NCBI GenBank assembly: GCA_902806565.1
Contig: CADCXA010000025.1
Coordinates: forward strand, 868,001 to 932,000
Source: Hypoxylon rubiginosum
Taxonomy: Eukaryota > Ascomycota > Sordariomycetes > Xylariales > Hypoxylaceae
Direction: 5' to 3'
DNA: 64,000 nucleotides
The notes below the pieces were generated by a model, which did no database searches, was not told where the DNA came from, and was given only the letters and a program-made list of their open reading frames with translations. This document shows, piece by piece, positions 60,570 to 64,000 of this stretch (its first letter is position 1; the number at the start of each line of letters is the position of its first letter). The translations under genes and the position numbers were made by a program.

Positions 60570-63500
60570 AGTTAGCTAACGTGTTTTGAAATACGCCATA
60601 CTTTACAACGGGCTCTAAGTGATCGTATTGTAGTGGACAGAATTAAGGCTCTCGTTGAAAATAGAGTTAGGCGACGCAGACTTGCACGTATAAGACCCCC
60701 GCTTGCGATTGCGATACAGAGCATGTCATGGACTTGCAGCAATCGAAGCAGCCGGGTCGTCGCACGGAATTGATCCCAACAAACGTACCTATTCGGCGCC
60801 GCCATAATGGGCAAGCTTAAGGAAATAGTTTACCGTAGCAGTTTCGGCAGCACGAAAAAAGGATAAACAGTCTGCTTCTTCAATGATTCCAATGGCAGCC
60901 TAATTCGAGCGAGGCTTTGTCTAATCTAAGGCTAGAGCGCCACAATCGTTAGTCCTACGTCCAAGCCGACCTGAGTAGAGACGATTCATCACAAGTAACA
61001 AGCGGCTGAGGGGTTCGGTCAACTCACCCCGGCGGGTATCACAAAATGACAAGAGAATGATGAATTGAAATCAATTCAAAACATATACGTGATGTGTCGG
61101 GTTCTGGATCATCAGAACTGCTAGGAGTAATAATGACGAGTCGACCTCGGGGGAGCGCTGCGGCGTGGAAAGGGAAGCGGTGCTTATGGTCGGTGTCTTA
61201 GAGTCGCTTTGAAAGGAATCGGGTCGGAAGAAAGAAAGAAACGAACGGCTCAACCTCACATCCGAAACCAAAGCATCAATGCGGTATCGATGTCGGTGGC
61301 AGTGTCGGATAGGTATTCAGGGCTCAGCTCAGCTCGTTCCTCGAGATCATTTACTCGGTCGATGAAGAATAGGGGGGGGAAATAACCGTAGAGGTAAGGT
61401 GGTGGTAGTGGTAGTGAGTGTTGCGGTTGTTCGTTGGCTAACCGGTGCCGAATAGTAAAATCTCCTATTGTACCGATTTTAGGGGAAGAGGCGTAAACTT
61501 GTAAGTGTGGTAAGTGTGTGTGTGCATACGTGGGTGGGCGTGCGGACAAGCAACGGCCAGGCTTTGGGCTTTGGGAGGAGCGATAAGACAGAAAAAGTAA
61601 GACATTGGACGTCCAGTCAGCAAGGGGAAAGGGGTTGATGTTGGAGGGCTGGAGGGGGCCCTTTACCTGGCTCTACCTATAGACGGTTAGGAATGAATGA
61701 TTGGCGTTGGAAGGGTCTCCCCTAAACCACAGGGGATTATGATATACATATAGGTATGTATATGTACACTGTACATGAGGCGACTTCTACAGGTGGGCAT
61801 TAATAAGGGCAGATTAGTCCCATGTTTGGTAGAGTGGAACCCCTCCTAGATGTACTCATACATACATATGTACGATCGGGTCACGGTCTTAATTAGATGT
61901 GGTTTTCATCTTTGAAAACCGTACCTGGAATAAATGGAATTAAATGCTACCCAGGTCAATAACGGGTGTAGGCAGTTAAAACAAATGACGATCCCTTCAA
62001 GTCTAATATTCCAACCTAGCCTATCCCAGCTCATCATACAAACTTACCAACTACCATTAATATTTTTCTTAGACGGTCCCTGCCATCTTAATAGAATTTG
62101 ACGATATATGGCTGGTCTACTATGTATAACCACAACCCAAACAGACAAACAGATATATGCTCGAGGCCCGAGTTGTCGGTATCATTGTTTCATCAGGCGT
62201 ATGTAGGTGGCCACCCAGTCTGCCAGCCTCGAGTAGCGGCGATATGATATCCATCTTTTGAGACAACTAGCAACGAACTTGTCTGCGGCCCGTCGTGCAT
62301 ATTAAAGTCCTACCCACCTGTGAGATCCCGAAGCACGCAAGGCTGGCGCGTCCTTCGATCCGATCAAGAGCCAAGACACGGAAGTGTACGAACCCAGCTA
62401 TTTCGTCTCTACTCGCTCTACTCGACAAGACGAGCGGCGCAACAAAAAAACGATCTAGGTTCAATCTTGAAAGCCTCGGCATCTTACTTGGTCATCTTAT
62501 GATGTAATAAATGGTTCGGGGATTACCCCAGCCCGACCGAAGAGTAGCAAACCGATCTTGGTTTCTCATTCCCGCCGAGGGCCTGTCGGTTGTTCCGAAT
62601 GTCACGGGAGGTGACAGTTTAGCCAACCCTTCACGCGCGCAATGCAGGAGGAACATCTCTGCAGCACGCAAGGGGGTGCCTTCGCGAAACATCCTCCCCA
62701 CTGGATCGGGAGCGCTGAATTTGTCCTCAGATGATGACATCTATCGCCTCCTCCTGTACATAACCGCACGGTCTTGTAACTCTGGAGATGCTTTATCGAA
62801 ACGTCGTCTAGAGGTCCTTGACGGGTCCTAACTTAGTGCTTAGTACTGCCGTATTTTTATTTTTATTTTTCCATCTTCTATTTTCTACTTTATCCCCTCA
62901 TCTCTGCTACCGACCTGGTCTGTACTACGTTTCACCCAGAACATTCCGCAGAAAGCGTGCCGCGAAAGCGGCGAACCTCAGCTGATTCTCGGCGATCGTA
63001 ACCGCGCTTGGGGTTCGGCTGTAGCGAATCAGCAAATTCCGTTTCTCGAATTTTGCTCGAAGCAGGCTGGCGAGACCCCAAGCCCCGGAAGCCTACTAGG
63101 ACCCCTTCCTTACTTTGGTTTCGCCAACGCGCGGATCTGTCGCAGAACTGTTGGCTGCTTGGCATGTCGTTGGACTACCCCTGGATTTAATTGGTCAGAA
63201 TACTACAGGGGTAGGATATTTCCGACGGAGGCTCGTCGGTTCGAAGGATCATTTGATGGTTGCAATAGAAATCGCTAACGACTTGCAGCTAGACAGCTAG
63301 GTAGCTACTAATTTTCTGACATAGTACGGTCAGAGGGATTACAAGCTTGGAGAACATGGCCACCTCGAAGCGAGCTGCGAGTAGCTATGGTTCGGAAATA
63401 AAATATCACTTTGGAACATTCCTTTATTCCTCGGAGCCGTCAGCAACGAGGGATCGTGCCTAGCCGAGATCTACAGCTGAAACTACCTCTGGAAATGGGA

Positions 63501-63639
63501 ACCGGGTAGAGTAGCCAGCTTTTTGCTGTCTTTAATCCCTCTGAAATCCTCTTCCTCCCAGCCTGCTCTTGACAGATACCCTACTCGCGGTGCTGGCCCG
63601 GCATTGTGACGTAATCGATGCATGTCATGGTATCCAGTA
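60570..63639. other. Gene-free region of 3 kb upstream of CLA4
   Basis: Expected to contain the CLA4 promoter and a long 5' leader. Small open frames exist (61256-61549 minus, 62492-62740 minus, 62511-62831 plus, 62932-63165 minus) but they overlap, lack known homology and have no consistent splicing. Near 61740-61880 are several TACATA/TATGTA inverted motifs. The last part holds the 3' region of the glycyl-tRNA synthetase gene. Confidence 0.5.
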
Positions 63640-64000
63640 TCAGCGAGTAGCAATCTCTACCTCCTGTCCCTCAAAGATGGGCAGCTCAGCCTCAATATCC
63701 TTCCACTGCTTGCTGCCATTCGCTACAGACTGGATTGCGGCGATGATCTTATCTTCGTCCGCACGAACCTGCTTGGTCGAGTCACGATCTCGCAGCGTGA
63801 TGGTGCTGTCTTGGACGGTCTGGAAATCGACCGTGATGCCGAGTGGCGTACCGAGTTCGTCATTACGGCTGTATCTCTTTCCGATTGTTGCAGAAGAATC
63901 ATCGATACGGCTAGAGATACCAACCTTTCTAAGCTTTTGAGAAAGCTTGTAGCAGATAGGTCTGAACTTCTCGTTTGACGATAAGGGTACAATGAGCACC
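63640..64000 (-). CDS. GRS1: Glycyl-tRNA synthetase, C-terminal end (continues past window)
   Basis: The last 120 or so codons of a class II glycyl-tRNA synthetase; the catalytic domain lies beyond position 64000. The visible part is the anticodon-binding domain: LIVPLSSNEKF opening strand, LSQKLRKVGISSRIDDSS, TIGKRYSRNDELGTPLGITV and DSTITLRDRDSTKQVRADED, an order and wording typical of eukaryotic GlyRS. The enzyme charges tRNA-Gly in cytosol and, in fungi, usually also mitochondria from one gene. The stop is the TAG-type codon at 63640-63642 after EVEIATR. No intron occurs in the visible part. Identification is strong despite the truncation. Confidence 0.92.
   Translation of the reverse strand, partial: VLIVPLSSNEKFRPICYKLSQKLRKVGISSRIDDSSATIGKRYSRNDELGTPLGITVDFQTVQDSTITLRDRDSTKQVRADEDKIIAAIQSVANGSKQWKDIEAELPIFEGQEVEIATR

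Noticed and set aside
61256..61549. 97-codon minus-strand frame upstream of CLA4
   Set aside because: Could be an upstream exon or leader ORF, but no splice link to CLA4 could be built and the residues look like translated leader.
62492..62831. Overlapping open frames on both strands upstream of GRS1
   Set aside because: Mutually overlapping, no known domains, no introns or context supporting either one.
1..64000. tRNA, rRNA or CRISPR arrays
   Set aside because: No cloverleaf with a paired GTTCGA T-arm, no rRNA-like sequence, and no regularly spaced direct repeats with unique spacers were found by eye.

Overview
The window looks like nuclear DNA of a filamentous ascomycete (Pezizomycotina, probably a Sordariomycete; the class is inference). 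The protein genes are monocistronic and carry many short introns (about 45-110 nt, GTRNGT donors, CTRAY-like branch sites). The gene set includes a HET-domain protein, an NB-ARC/TPR STAND protein, CTR9, a CLA4-type PAK kinase and a fungal L-amino-acid-oxidase-like enzyme. A 13.7 kb block of about 95% A+T shows the signature of repeat-induced point mutation (RIP).

Left arm (1-29.6 kb, accessory in character). In order: the 3' part of a CYP52-like P450; a HET-domain protein; a small secreted Cys-rich protein; an alpha-kinase with an N-terminal C2C2 zinc motif; a 1,188-aa AAA+ ATPase; a DUF7708-like protein whose P-loop is degenerate; two short-chain dehydrogenase/NAD(P)-binding proteins; a STAND/NLR-type NB-ARC-TPR protein; a decayed 3-ketosphinganine-reductase fragment; an 11-exon amidase whose last intron has been enlarged to 776 nt by a repeat with a Helitron-like terminus; and a flavin amine oxidase. 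A short coding remnant lies just before the AT-rich block.

Middle (29.8-43.5 kb). No gene survives. Direct comparison shows that the right half is one LTR retrotransposon, 36776-43685. Its two 323-bp LTRs align without gaps at an offset of exactly 6,587 bp and differ almost only by C-to-T and G-to-A changes. Its 5-bp target duplications, GCGGA and ATAAA, also differ only by such changes. A second direct repeat (offset 5,551 bp) marks another mutated element to the left.

Right arm (43.7-64 kb, mostly conserved housekeeping). In order: CTR9 of the Paf1 complex; a type II membrane glycosyltransferase-like protein; a second AAA+ ATPase of the same family as the one in the left arm; a serine beta-lactamase-like hydrolase; a CLA4-type PAK kinase (PH-CRIB-kinase); and, cut by the window end, glycyl-tRNA synthetase.

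The genes do not form one pathway. The most suggestive grouping is HET protein + alpha-kinase + AAA+ + DUF7708-like protein + NB-ARC-TPR protein within 20 kb, which resembles the non-self recognition gene neighbourhoods of fungi. A functional link between them is inference only. Exon boundaries were worked out by hand from reading frame, splice-site consensus and family similarity.
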